Assembly: GCA_003116975.1 (NCBI GenBank)
Contig: BGKB01000009.1
Location: 125,126 to 189,125, forward strand
DNA length: 64,000 nucleotides
Direction: 5' to 3'
DNA from: Aurantiochytrium sp. KH105
Lineage: Eukaryota; Sar; Bigyra; Thraustochytrida; Thraustochytriidae
Part shown: in pieces, positions 19,516-29,485 of the stretch
Layout: every line of letters starts with the position of its first letter
Position numbering within the stretch: the first letter of the stretch is position 1
Notes under the pieces: model-generated
What the model was told of the DNA's origin: nothing
Databases searched by the model: none
The model's input: only the letters and a program-made list of their open reading frames with translations
Position numbers and translations under genes: made by a program

Positions 19516-19864
19516 TGAAGTGGGCATCTTCCACCAGATGTCGAGAAACCAAGGAAGCAAGGAAGATAACTTTCGCCAGGCCTTGCAAAGAATCTCTCTC
19601 TCTCCCTCTCCCTCAAAAAACTATATATATATATATTTCTCTTCTCAATTNCTTACCCGCGCGGTCTTTTACTATGTTGCTGACGACATGAACCATGATT
19701 TTGATCGCTGTACGGTCTTTCTCATGTAGTGAAGTGGGCATCTTCCACCAGATGTCGAGAAACCAAGGAAGCAAGGAAGATAACTTTCGCCAGGCCTTGC
19801 AAAGAATCTCTCTCTCTCCCTCTCCCTCAAAAAACTATATATATATATATTTCTCTTCTCAATT
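19441..19864. repeat. 214-base tandem duplication with an ambiguous base
   Basis: 19441-19650 and 19655-19864 are identical by eye over 210 bases, including a CTCTCTC tract and a TATATATA run. They are joined by NCTT, with n at 19651. The first copy carries the last 25 codons and stop of the PqiA-like gene. The second repeats those codons (TRAVFYYVADDMNHDFDRC) without a gene in front. The ambiguous base at the junction suggests an assembly join rather than biology. Confidence 0.9.
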
Positions 19865-19927
19865 CAATGGTACAGCAAAAGAGCGAGAGCGAAATTTCTC
19901 ATTTCTACTTGCGGTCTTTTCGTCTTC

Positions 19928-21844
19928 TCAATTGTCCAAGTCGTCGTCAGACTCGTCCTTGGTAGCGACCTCGAGACCGTATGCCGGAGCAATGTTGTTG
20001 TCAAGATCTTCTCGCATCGCTGTCAGCTCGTCATTGCCAAGGCCTGCTGCGCCCTTGGCAAACTCAAGTTGCAGCGCAAGTCCCGGCGTTCGAATTGAAG
20101 CCTGAGCTGCAGCAACGTTGGTTGCGAGTCGCGTCGACGAGGCAAGGCTCACAAGTGATGGCATGGTCACTGGAGGCGCGGATCGGCCCACAGCAATTTC
20201 GCCTGCAGATCCGAGGACTTGATTCCTAAAAATGTCGGGATGTGCAAGCGTGATGGGATATGGAGTTGCTGCAGCGCAAAAGAGAGGCATAGGCGTGAGC
20301 GTGAAGCGCGTCCTGCCAAGATAGGCGCCGAGCGAGTCGGTAAGATTACGGCGGTGCACAGCGTCATGGCGCGAAGGAGTGTTGCCTCGGAGCACCACGC
20401 TTGCGCCATGAACCTTGTGAGTCTGCTGTTTAGGATGCGCAGCATCGAGGACGGAAGAGAGATCGACGCCGAAAGGGTTCTTGGCTTCGTGAAGGGCGCC
20501 TGCATTTGTGAGAAGCTCCTTGAGCTCATCGGGCGAAATGTTCGGATGGGGAAAGGGCAGTGCCATTTGCAAACCGGCAATGCGCGAATCTTCGCTGGGA
20601 CCAACGCGAGCGCACATTTCTGCCAAGGTAGCCGCCCCATTCGGCCCGTTCGGAGTCTCAACGAGCCGATATGGTGTGGACGCCACATCGAGCGCAGCAC
20701 CCACGAGCGCTGATGTGTGAAACAGCGAGTCTGCATGGAAGCGGTCCTTGGCCAGGTATGGAAGTGCCAGCCGTGCGGCATCCGCTTTCAAGTTGTAGAG
20801 AGGGACGGGTGTGTAGAGATGACAGAGACGCGAAAAGGTGGCAAGTGCCACGGCCTCGTTCATGGCGCGCTTGCGCATGGCCGAGGCGTACTTTTCGTGC
20901 GAGGGAGAAGGATGTGGGTTCGGTCCGACAATGCCAAGACACCAAATGGCCGCACTGCGTGCTTCCTCTCTAATTTCTTGCAAAACCGTTTGACCAATGG
21001 AGCCAAAGCCGGTGTTAATATCTACCAAGGCGTGCACGCCCTGAAGACGGTCGCACTCTTCGAGGTAGAAACGCACAGACTCGATGATATCATCGAGTTG
21101 ATCACCCTGCAAGGCGGTGTCGTGGCCAGAGGTGAAGGCCTCAAAATCAGCATCGCCCTGACGGTGCAAGAGCTGGATGCTCTTTTCATGAACTTGCGCT
21201 TTGAGAAAGTCTCCCCACGAGGTCACGTCGCTGTCGCGGATTCGCTTTGACTCGTATAGGTCCTGTTCTGCGTCCTCGTCGGCACCGTCATGACCGACCT
21301 TGGCTGAAGACGGAGCCGATGGTGGCGGCACAGCACCAAGTGCGACGCCTTCCACGGCAGAAGCGCCTTGCTCGAGCCAGTCGAGAAACGCATTCTGGCG
21401 TGTTGGTGCCTCGCGACTCACTTGGACGGGGCCATCCCAGACGTCTGCAGATTGTTGTGCCAAGGACTCGTCGCTGAGCTCGAAGATGTCTTTTGCAGCG
21501 CTGCTTGTGAGCGCGCTGAGAGGTTTGAGTGCTCCGACGCGGCGTCGAAAGTCGATGGCCACGAGACGTGGCGTGGCCGCGTGTTCGCTGACTCTAAAGA
21601 GACGCTCAGGCCTCATTTCGCGCGAGACTTGTGCTGCAGCGCGGCCGCCTCCCGCTGCGTCCTCGACGGACTCGACCCACCCGGCGGCCCCGTCCTGTGT
21701 CGTGCCATCCTCGGCGCGGTCCACTTCGAGAAGCTCGTCTTGCGCGTTCCAGAAGTGGGCTCCGACATAGTTGCTCGCGCGGCCCAGCTGCAGGGTCAGC
21801 AGCTCGCCGCCGCCGCCCCCGCTCGACCAACCCAAGCCCGCCAT
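19928..21844 (-). CDS. DML1: Misato/DML1-family tubulin-like protein
   Basis: A 638-residue protein beginning with the Misato signature: LLTLQLGRASNYVGAHFWNAQDE at about residues 15-37, where Misato proteins have a near-identical N-terminal segment. A segment around 75-115 (RLVAIDFRRRVGALKPL) and a tubulin-like core from about 190 follow (VTSWGDFLKAQVHEKSIQLL, then LVDINTGFGSIGQTVLQEI). Misato/DML1 proteins combine a tubulin-like fold with a myosin-like segment. They act in mitochondrial distribution and, in animals, in tubulin folding or spindle function. The C-terminus is acidic (KDESDDDLDN). The ATG is immediately preceded in the sense direction by an AAGC tetranucleotide run. It is single-exon and near the usual family length of 500-600 residues, slightly longer because of acidic inserts. 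Confidence 0.88.
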   Translation of the reverse strand: MAGLGWSSGGGGGELLTLQLGRASNYVGAHFWNAQDELLEVDRAEDGTTQDGAAGWVESVEDAAGGGRAAAQVSREMRPERLFRVSEHAATPRLVAIDFRRRVGALKPLSALTSSAAKDIFELSDESLAQQSADVWDGPVQVSREAPTRQNAFLDWLEQGASAVEGVALGAVPPPSAPSSAKVGHDGADEDAEQDLYESKRIRDSDVTSWGDFLKAQVHEKSIQLLHRQGDADFEAFTSGHDTALQGDQLDDIIESVRFYLEECDRLQGVHALVDINTGFGSIGQTVLQEIREEARSAAIWCLGIVGPNPHPSPSHEKYASAMRKRAMNEAVALATFSRLCHLYTPVPLYNLKADAARLALPYLAKDRFHADSLFHTSALVGAALDVASTPYRLVETPNGPNGAATLAEMCARVGPSEDSRIAGLQMALPFPHPNISPDELKELLTNAGALHEAKNPFGVDLSSVLDAAHPKQQTHKVHGASVVLRGNTPSRHDAVHRRNLTDSLGAYLGRTRFTLTPMPLFCAAATPYPITLAHPDIFRNQVLGSAGEIAVGRSAPPVTMPSLVSLASSTRLATNVAAAQASIRTPGLALQLEFAKGAAGLGNDELTAMREDLDNNIAPAYGLEVATKDESDDDLDN

Positions 21845-22731
21845 GCTTGCTTGCTTGCTTCAATGACTTGCTTGGCGAAGATCTTCAAGCTTTGGATTCT
21901 TTGGGCCAAGAGATGGCCGGCCACCATCCAACCAACCAACCTTCTCCTTCTGATGAACTAGCACGTTGCACATTGGCAGGCAGCATGAGCTGCCAATCAA
22001 GTTCAAGAAAAGGTAGCGGTGCTACTACAAGCAAGCCTCAGCGAGGGCGATCTCGTCGAGGTCGCCAAACACCATGATGAAGGTCGTGGACGCGCACCTC
22101 CAATACCAAAGTGGTCTCCAAATCTGCAACGACTTCCCAACACGGCCCCCCTTGCGCCTTGTCGGGCTGATTGATTCTCTGCAAGCGTCGTGTGCACGCC
22201 GGGGTCTTCCAGCCGTCCCCATAACCACTGCAAACCATCCTCGATCGACCGCCCTTACATGCCAACCAATGGTCGAAGTTGAAGTCACGGGCTTCATGCT
22301 TGATTGACAGTGGTTGACTGCCAGTGCCGTGATCAACACTGTCAGTTAGTTGCGAAGAAGCAAGCAAGTGCAAAGAAGGAGGCGCAAGCGCAAACAAGAA
22401 GCAAAGGCAAAAGGACGAAGAAAGGAGAAGAAATTGTGCACGTGCCGCGTGCCGCTGGCAGCAAAGAGCAAACAGCGGAGCGAGGCTCGCGGCGGCAGAC
22501 CGGCCTGCGCGCGAGGGCGGACGGCCACGCGCCCGCGCGGGACGCGCTCCCCTCGCCCCGCGCGCCTCCACTCCACTCCACTCCGCCCGCGTGCGTGCGT
22601 GCGTGCGTGCTTGCGTGCGTGCGCGAGGCTCGGGAGAGGGCACGCGCAAATCGAGCGTGCGGCCCAGGCAAGACCGGGCCAGGACTTCGAGTTTACGAGG
22701 CGCACGCGACACAGCGACGCGCGCGGAGACA
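21845..22731. promoter_or_regulatory. Divergent promoter region, Misato / CH-domain genes
   Basis: 887 bases between two diverging ATGs. The left edge is an AAGC run (sense of Misato). The right half has AAGCAAGC near 22359-22370 and a GTGC run at about 22589-22622, roughly 110 bases before the CH gene ATG. No coding sequence was recognised. Confidence 0.5.
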
Positions 22732-24633
22732 ATGACGGCGGCCGTGGCGGACGCCGCGGCGTGGGTGGAAGCGTGCTCCGGGACACGGCTGGAGGGGGAC
22801 TTCACGGAGGCGCTGCGCGACGGCACGATCCTCTGCGACGTGGTCAACAAGTGCTGGCCCGACTCCGTGCGCAAAGTGTACCGCGGAACGGTTGCCTTCC
22901 GCCAGATGGAGAACGTGACGATGTTTATCAAGGCTGCACGGAAGCTCGGCGTCCCTAGCCGCCATCTGTTTGAGACGGTCGACCTCTTCGAACTTCAAGA
23001 TGCAAAGAGCGTCGCGGACACCGTTCTCTACCTGCGGGAACTCGCCATTGAAGATGGAGTCTACACGGAAGAAGAGGCTTGTGCAAAACGCAACAGGATT
23101 CACAAGAGCGGCAATGCAGGTGTACAGCGCGGCGCCCCGCCCCCCCTCCCTCCTCCCCGCGTAGAGCCCAACCGGGGTTTCTCCATTCTGAACATGGGTG
23201 GCTATGGCATGGAGGGCTTTACGCATCTCAGTATCATTGGCCGGTCGAAACCCAAGTATCGCAGAAGCTCCCGGATTAACTTTAGGCGCATGGTCAGCCG
23301 GCCTTATCCCATTTATGAGTCTCAAGCGGCCTCTTCTTCTTCTTCTTCTTCGTCGTCGTCTACATTTGCAGCAGCAGCAGCAGCAGCATCATCTGCGCCG
23401 AAGATGCCTTCCATTGCCGAGAAGGAGGACAATCTTGACCAGCACGAGGTTATCCATGCGCATGATGAAGTTGAGGACGATGAGGAGCTTGCTTTTTCGC
23501 ATGAAGATGACAACATGGACATGGTGGAGGAGGAAGAAGAGGAGGTGGAGCAGGGATCAACACACGACCATGTTGAGCAGCAGGAGGAAGAGGAAGAAGC
23601 TGTCGCTGCAACACTGTCCATGGCCAAGTCTTTTGGACGCAGAGTATCTGGTGTCACGGCTGCTGCCGCAAAGCGCTTCAGCTTTGCTCGAAGCATTTCT
23701 CGGGACGCTGAAAATTCTGACAGAGGTATCATCGACGATAAGACGGATATCCTCGGCAACAACATCTTTCAAGATGAAATCGTTCAAGCATACCATTCTG
23801 ATGCGGAAGGTGAGGACCGCCATGAGGACGATCTCGAGGACGAGAGAGACCTTTATGGAAGCCAGGATTGGGGAAGTGACGATGAAGACGAAGATGAGAA
23901 GGACAGCGCTGAGGAGGAGGAGGACGACGACGACGAGGAAACGCAACGTGAACTTCGTGAGGAGATTATGGGCCTTGACGATGCCGAGGATGCCGACGCT
24001 GATGCGGACGCAGCGTTCTGGCAAGATGAAAAAGAAGATGCTGATGCAGATGCAGAAAGCGAAGCTGATAATGAAGACGCTGATGAAAACGAAACAGACG
24101 CTCGCGTCGCGGAAGATGAGGATGTCGAGCGCGAATATAATGATGAAGAAGAGGAGGATGAAGAAGGAGGTTCCAACGAGGACGACTCCATGGCCGATGA
24201 CGCCGATAGCCGCGTCGTCGATGACAATAACGATGAAGTCGACGGCATCGAGTCAAAGTCGATTCGACCCGAAGTGATTCCTTTTACCTCTGCAAGAAGT
24301 TCCCATGATCGGTCGCGAACTCAAAGCCAGGCTTCCGATGCCGACTTGCCTGATTTGGCTGTTTACACCGAATCCGGCCTACCTCTTCGTCGCGTGCACA
24401 AAAAGCTCGAGTCCATGTACGAGGAAGATACTCGGCGGGAACGGCGAGAGACACACGACGAGGAAATGGTCTTGGCCGAAAAAGAGCAGGAAAAGGAAGA
24501 GAGAGCAAAACGCGAGCGTGCGCGGTCCAAGTACAATGGCTCCTCACCAACTTCACGGGTCCTTTCTCGGAGTTCTATGACCAAATTCCTCAGCCAAAGA
24601 TTCCCACGTGGGCAGAATGGGTCCTCGAAATAA
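22732..24633 (+). CDS. Single calponin-homology-domain protein with acidic tail
   Basis: A 633-residue protein. Residues 3-105 form a calponin/transgelin-type CH domain: AWVEACSGTRLEGDFTEALR, DGTILCDVVNKCWPDSV, FRQMENVTMFIKAARKLGV and DLFELQDAKSVADTVLYLREL. These are the usual actin-binding CH landmarks. Residues 105-195 are linker with a calponin-like NMGGYGMEGFTHL stretch. After a Ser run and an Ala run (about 200-222) the chain becomes very rich in Asp and Glu to about 540, then turns charged and helical to the end. A single CH domain often regulates or signals rather than crosslinks actin. The upstream in-frame extension to 22591 translates GTGC repeats and is excluded; the ATG at 22732 is used. 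The stop overlaps an AATAAA at 24629. Confidence 0.82.
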   Translation: MTAAVADAAAWVEACSGTRLEGDFTEALRDGTILCDVVNKCWPDSVRKVYRGTVAFRQMENVTMFIKAARKLGVPSRHLFETVDLFELQDAKSVADTVLYLRELAIEDGVYTEEEACAKRNRIHKSGNAGVQRGAPPPLPPPRVEPNRGFSILNMGGYGMEGFTHLSIIGRSKPKYRRSSRINFRRMVSRPYPIYESQAASSSSSSSSSSTFAAAAAAASSAPKMPSIAEKEDNLDQHEVIHAHDEVEDDEELAFSHEDDNMDMVEEEEEEVEQGSTHDHVEQQEEEEEAVAATLSMAKSFGRRVSGVTAAAAKRFSFARSISRDAENSDRGIIDDKTDILGNNIFQDEIVQAYHSDAEGEDRHEDDLEDERDLYGSQDWGSDDEDEDEKDSAEEEEDDDDEETQRELREEIMGLDDAEDADADADAAFWQDEKEDADADAESEADNEDADENETDARVAEDEDVEREYNDEEEEDEEGGSNEDDSMADDADSRVVDDNNDEVDGIESKSIRPEVIPFTSARSSHDRSRTQSQASDADLPDLAVYTESGLPLRRVHKKLESMYEEDTRRERRETHDEEMVLAEKEQEKEERAKRERARSKYNGSSPTSRVLSRSSMTKFLSQRFPRGQNGSSK

Positions 24634-24734
24634 ATGAATACATGAATGAATGATATGATATGATAGATTCTTTTGCGCGCATGGAAACAGGGAAGGCAAG
24701 ATTCCCTCAAAAATTGGACGAACGTGAAACTGTC

Positions 24735-25660
24735 TCAGCTCGACGTGATGAGCTTGCGAGCGACTTCCGCGATTTCCTCCTTGGTCGTCAAGAGCAGTGC
24801 CGTGGACAGCGTGGACTTGCCAATCTGTTCCCGCAATCCCTTGTAGAGTCCGAACACCCCCTCGTGGTCAAGAATCTCAGAAAAGGCATGACCAACACTT
24901 ATTTGATCCTTGCCAGACTTGCCTCGATTCGCGGCCTGCATGAAAATTTTCGCCCGAATGAGCGGGTAAATGATCGTCAACGTGAAGGCTTTGGTAACCA
25001 TACCAAGCAAGAACAGTTGACGAGCTGTAAGAGCCTCTTGGTTCCACCGACGCTGAAGGAACTCCTTGGCACGATCAAAGAGAGTAAACTGCAGCGCAGG
25101 ATTCAAAGAAAGAAGCATCGAGGCTCGGTAGCCCTTCCACAGACTCGACAGCCCGCCTTCATTCACGGCAGATTGCAAGTGCTTCAGGGCGCTCGTCTTG
25201 GTCTCGCTGTGGTCTGTCATGATGCGTGTTGTGACCGTGTCGATGGGATGCGCCACGAGCTGCGTAATGCATGCCGATACAAAGCCGCTCGCAATAGCTT
25301 CCAAGGTGGAAAGCTGTCTGCCGAGCAACTTTTGCAGGCGTCGCGATACATTGAAAGAAACGAAAAAGTACAGCGCGTCCGTGACGACCGACCTGAGCAG
25401 GACAGGTTGCACGCCTCGAAAGAGACCCATCACGCCCTCCGCTTCCACGAGGTGCCGCACAACGTCGACAGCGTTTCCATAAGCCACGGGCTGGCCGCGT
25501 TCGCCAGTCTCTGCTGCACGGTCCCCAGTGTCATCGTCGCGACGCACCACCTGGGCCTGCAGTCTTTTACTTTGACAAGTTCCAGCGGGTAAAAGGTCAA
25601 CGTCGAGGCCGCTGCACCGAGTCCCGCGCCCGCCATCTGCACGAGCGCCTCCTCCTCCAT
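24735..25660 (-). CDS. Mitochondrial-carrier-family protein with a frame break (peroxisomal-type)
   Basis: A three-module carrier of about 308 residues. Module 1 starts MEEEALVQMAGAGLGAAAST and contains the P-x-E motif FYPLELVK. Module 2 has HPIDTVTTRIM and WKGYRASMLLSLNPALQF. Module 3 has IYPLIRAKIFMQAA and GLYKGLREQIGKS. The NPALQF text and weak third motif resemble the peroxisomal nucleotide-carrier group (PMP34/ANT1), so adenine-nucleotide or CoA-type exchange is possible. The span is 926 bases, not a multiple of three. Codons up to PLELVK (about 25572) lie in one frame and RLQAQVV onward in another, so two extra bases or one missing base sit near 25565-25577. The split falls exactly within the conserved signature, which argues for a sequence error or recent frameshift rather than two genes. 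The ATG at 25660 was chosen because the frame's upstream start is not ATG. Confidence 0.8.
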
Positions 25661-26477
25661 CTTCTTGTCTCGCAAGTTCCTCGCTCTGTGTGATGGACCA
25701 CCTCGGGCAAGCGTTGCTGGTTTGAGTTTCGTGTTTTCCGTTCATCTATCTCTCTCTCACTGTAGTGCCAGCGCTGATGCAAGTGGAGCAAAGCAGGCAA
25801 AGACAACTCAAAATCACTGAACGCAGAATTCATGCGATGCGGCCGGGTCATGGATTTAGCCGACCAAGCAGACAACTAGTAGCCTAATGGCCGCAGTACT
25901 AAAAGTGGAGCTTGATCATCTCGTGCGCAATCAAGGCGTGTGTGTGCAGGCAAGTTCCAACGCTCTCTATGCCCCCCTGCCTCTCGATAGCAAAGCAAGT
26001 TTCTGCGTATGTGGTAGGCTAGAGTAGGACTCTGCGAGAGAGCGAACACCAGCGAGCTGCGTCTGCGACTGTATCACATCGTCTTCTTGAGTTGGACGTC
26101 GCTCTGAAAGTTTCTCTTCAGGCTTTTCTTCATCGGCGGTGGACTGATGTTGCGAAGAAAGGGAAAGAACGAAATCGGGTGGGTCGAGTGGAGTAAAGTG
26201 AGAAGTGCGATGTTGCACGCTGTCTCTCGATGAGACTCCGTGAGCGAGGACCTTCATCATTTCGACACATTGAAAGGAGAATATCTGATCGATACAAGCA
26301 TTCGATCAAGAGCGACAGAAAAGTAGAAGATGTCGAGGAAAATCGTGAAACGGAGGCAGACCAAAATCAAAGAATAGCAAGAAACTCGACATTGACAACA
26401 TGGGTCTGGGAGTGAGAAGACGTCAAATTTACAAAATGTATGTATCTCAAAGTAGCCATTCTAGTTTGGCTCAAGGC
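25661..26477. other. Intergenic, no gene recognised
   Basis: About 817 bases upstream of the carrier gene and downstream of the first ketopantoate-reductase-like gene. The composition is mixed. Short open frames have no protein-like text. It should include the carrier promoter. Confidence 0.5.
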
Positions 26478-27548
26478 TCAGAGCTTCGTTTGGGCGCCGC
26501 GCACGCGATGAAGAAGGTCTTCTCCAGTGAAGTGAGGTGATCCGTTGCCTTCGGCGGCCTTGACGAGGGCAATGAGTTCAGAGTTAACCTTGGGCTCATC
26601 GATTCCGTGAGCTTTGGCAACGCGGGTAATCTCGCCGTTGAGAAGGTCGATCTCGGTAAGACGACCACGCTCGAGGTCTTGCAGCATGCTTGTCTTTGCC
26701 GTGGGATTGATCTTGAGAATGTAAGGAAAAACAAACTTGAAGACGAGTTGCGGCAAGGCGAAAATGACAGGCAGCAGACGAATGTAGCCGCCCTTGGATG
26801 GGCTCTGCACAGAAATTCCAGCCTTGTCAAAGACCGCGAGCGCTTCGTTCATGCTGAGGACAGCGACCTTGCGGAATTCAGGATTCATGAGTGTCTCAAG
26901 AGTCGGCACACCTGCAAGAGCGTTGATGGCGTTGCTCATGTTCAGGAGAAGCTTGCCGTACTGACGCGGAGTGATATCTTCCTCAACCTCGACTTCAACG
27001 CCGCCTCGCGCGCACATGCGAGCAAAAAGTGCGGCATGGGGACCATCCTGCAAGAAGGTTTCACCTGTAGAAGTCTGCGTAAATGTGGCGTCGTTCCAAA
27101 TAATGTTGAAGACGAGCATACCTGCGAGCACCGAGACGCCGTCGAGAGGGATGTTGTCACGAAGGGTTTGCGCATTGCAGACTCCGTTTTGAAGGGAGAC
27201 CAGGGTCCTGGGCTTGGGGTTTTCGCGGAGGATAACGGCGAGTTCCCGGGCAACGGGCTCGGTCTGACCGCCCTTGACCGCAACGATGATAATGTCACAG
27301 TCGGAAAGCTCCTCCATCTTATCCGTGACGACGAGGTCTTTGCCCACGCGCAGCACATTCGTCTCTCCGTGCACCGTGGCCGTCGTGAGCGTGCCGCCGG
27401 CCTCTTCGACTGCCTTGAGCAGCGAGCTGCGGCCCACGAGCGTGACCTTGAGGTCCTCGACCGCTCCCTCGCCCTCATTGCCCGCCAGGATCCTGCCTCC
27501 AAAGAAGGCTCCCACCGCGCCTGCCCCGAGCACGCCCACGTGCACCAT
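26478..27548 (-). CDS. 2-dehydropantoate 2-reductase-like protein, copy 1
   Basis: A 356-residue ApbA/PanE-family protein. It opens with a Rossmann fold (VGVLGAGAVGAFFGG, residues 3-17) for NADPH, then DIIIVAVKGGQTEPV and LVSLQNGVCNA. The C-terminal helical domain contains QYGKLLLNMSNAINALAG, matching the catalytic-Lys region of PanE, and TSMLQDLERGRLTEIDLLNG, the substrate-side Glu region. The family reduces ketopantoate to pantoate in pantothenate/CoA synthesis, though many eukaryotic members are unassigned 2-oxoacid reductases. The upstream extension to 27719 has no ATG-supported or conserved sequence. The ATG at 27548 follows an AGCAG and AAGC repeat leader. It is paralogous to the next gene upstream on the same strand, and both keep the catalytic landmarks. 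Confidence 0.85.
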   Translation of the reverse strand: MVHVGVLGAGAVGAFFGGRILAGNEGEGAVEDLKVTLVGRSSLLKAVEEAGGTLTTATVHGETNVLRVGKDLVVTDKMEELSDCDIIIVAVKGGQTEPVARELAVILRENPKPRTLVSLQNGVCNAQTLRDNIPLDGVSVLAGMLVFNIIWNDATFTQTSTGETFLQDGPHAALFARMCARGGVEVEVEEDITPRQYGKLLLNMSNAINALAGVPTLETLMNPEFRKVAVLSMNEALAVFDKAGISVQSPSKGGYIRLLPVIFALPQLVFKFVFPYILKINPTAKTSMLQDLERGRLTEIDLLNGEITRVAKAHGIDEPKVNSELIALVKAAEGNGSPHFTGEDLLHRVRGAQTKL

Positions 27549-28402
27549 TTTGCTCGCTTGCTTGCTTGCTTCTGCTCTGCTCTGCTCTTGTGGTCTGCTG
27601 TGCTCGCGCTTGTTTGCTTCGCTCGCTATCTCGGGGATCGTTGCGGGATTGCTCTGCTCGCGGATCTTGATGACGCACCGGTGACGCTTCTCGGAGGGGG
27701 GGGGCGTGTCATTCACCATGGCAACGTGGTCACCCTTGCCTGCGCCATGAGAAAAAGTGCAACAATCTCATCCGAGTTCATCCGTCCCGCGCCGGGCTCC
27801 AGCCAGGTCCGCGCCGCGGCGGCGTCGCCTGGCTGCACGGGTGGCCGAGGTCGGCCGCCGGGTGGGTGGAGCGGAGTGGGGAGGAGCGGAGCGGGGCGCC
27901 AGCAGCAGCAGCAGCACGGTCGGCGGCCGGGGCCGTCGAACGGGCCGTGGCGACGCCCGGTTCGTCGCAAGCGGCTCCGAACAAGCATTTTGTGGCGCAG
28001 CAGCAGAGCAGGGCCAGACAGACTTTACCGCGAATGCGAGCGCGCGCAATGTGGGCGTTCGCTCGGCCCGGTTGTGAGGCCGTGCGGAAAAGAAGGTCAC
28101 GCTGCAATAGCTGCAGCTGCAGCAGCTGCTGCCATCGCAAGCAAGGACCGTGTGAGAGAAGTCGAGAATGTTTTGTGACAAGAATCTTGAAGTGTAGACA
28201 TGCGAGCAAGCAAGGAAGCAAATGCGAGAGCAACAAGAGAGGAGGGCCCATCGTTTTGTGGCCGGTCACAACGGCGGCTCCACCCATATGAGGGGCTGCA
28301 AGTGTCCCTTTTTCCGGCCGCTTCTCTTGTCGCTACTGCAGCTGCCGCTGCTGGTGACAGCAGCGAAAAGAAAAAAACGAGATGATGGGAAGTGAAATAA
28401 AA
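27549..28402. other. Spacer between the two reductase genes
   Basis: 854 bases. Next to copy 1 it holds AAGC and AGAGC repeats (about 27550-27600), then GC-rich low-complexity DNA with a CAGCAGCAG run near 27900-27915 (GCTG on the minus strand) and GCAGCTGCAG near 28110-28130. Long open frames on both strands have low-complexity translations and were not accepted. Confidence 0.5.
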
Positions 28403-29485
28403 TCAGTGCTTAGCTTTTGGGGCCGGAGAGAGAAGCGAGAGTAATTGCTCACCGTCCATTTTGGGAGATCCGCGGGACTCAGCCTCCTTGACGAGACGGA
28501 CGAGCGTGGCGTTGACAAAAGGCTCCTCGAGGTTGTGCTCCTTGGCGACGCGGACGATTTCGCCATTGAGAAGGTCGATTTCAGTCGTGCGCCCTCTCTC
28601 GAGGTCTTGGAGCATGCTCGTCTTTGCCTTGGGATGGATTTTAATGACAAATGGCATGACGATGCGGAAAAGGCAGTCGGGAAGACTAAAGAGGCGCGGA
28701 AGCATGTAAATGGATGACTTGTTGGGGCTCTTGATTGGGATTCCTGCGCGCGAAAGGACGTCAATGGCTTCATAGATGCTGAGCGCAATCGACCTGCGCA
28801 GGCCCGGATCCTTGAAGCAGTCAAGAATGGGAATACCCGCAAGGGCATTAACGGCATTGTTCAGATTGATGAGCAACTTGCCATACTGCAGCGCGGTGAT
28901 GTCCGGCTGTACGACGACGGGAATGCCTCCGCGCGTGGAGAGGCGCCCAAAGAGCGATGCCTGGGGCCCATCCTGAACAACGATATCGCCCGAAGTCGTC
29001 TGCGAAAAGTCGGCGCCCGCCCAGACGACGTTGAAGACGACGCTACCGGCGAGGACGGCGACCTTTTCGTCGTTGATGATCTCGCGCAGGATACGCGCAT
29101 TGGTCACGCCATTTTGCAAAGAGATGATCGTGCGTTGGGGGCCGGCTGCGCCAGGCGAGGCGGCAAAGAGATCGCGGAGCTGCTTGGCCACGCCCTCCGT
29201 GTGCGACGCTTTGACGGCGACCAGAATGATCTCTGCGTCCGCGAGCGCGCCAACGTCCTTGGTGACGACAAAATGATCGTCTTGCACGTGGTCGGCGCGC
29301 TCGCCCGCAATGGTGTGCGTGACCAGTACACCCCCGTTCGCCTCGACGGCGTCCAGCAGCGACTCGCGCCCCACCAGCGTCACCTTCAGGTCCGATACAG
29401 CCCCTTCGCCCACGTTCCCGGCGAGCAGCCGCGCGCCCACGTAGGCGCCCACCGCGCCGGCGCCCAGCACCCCGACGTGCGGCAT
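28403..29485 (-). CDS. 2-dehydropantoate 2-reductase-like protein, copy 2
   Basis: A 360-residue paralogue of the gene at 26478-27548, same strand. It has the same architecture: VGVLGAGAVGAYVGARLLAG Rossmann loop, EIILVAVKASHTEGV, IISLQNGVTNARIL, QYGKLLINLNNAVNALAG, then KTSMLQDLERGRTTEIDLL. Spacing between these motifs is nearly the same in the two copies, so they are a tandem duplication that has diverged substantially. Differences cluster between the Rossmann core and the helical domain and at the C-terminus. One copy may have taken a new 2-oxoacid substrate. The ATG at 29485 is used; the frame continues upstream as Arg-rich low-complexity text. The sense leader contains several AGAGC pentanucleotide repeats. 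Confidence 0.85.
   Translation of the reverse strand: MPHVGVLGAGAVGAYVGARLLAGNVGEGAVSDLKVTLVGRESLLDAVEANGGVLVTHTIAGERADHVQDDHFVVTKDVGALADAEIILVAVKASHTEGVAKQLRDLFAASPGAAGPQRTIISLQNGVTNARILREIINDEKVAVLAGSVVFNVVWAGADFSQTTSGDIVVQDGPQASLFGRLSTRGGIPVVVQPDITALQYGKLLINLNNAVNALAGIPILDCFKDPGLRRSIALSIYEAIDVLSRAGIPIKSPNKSSIYMLPRLFSLPDCLFRIVMPFVIKIHPKAKTSMLQDLERGRTTEIDLLNGEIVRVAKEHNLEEPFVNATLVRLVKEAESRGSPKMDGEQLLSLLSPAPKAKH

Noticed and set aside
22591-22731. In-frame N-terminal extension of the CH-domain protein.
   Set aside because: It translates the GTGC repeat and begins at a poor start; the ATG at 22732 immediately precedes the CH domain.
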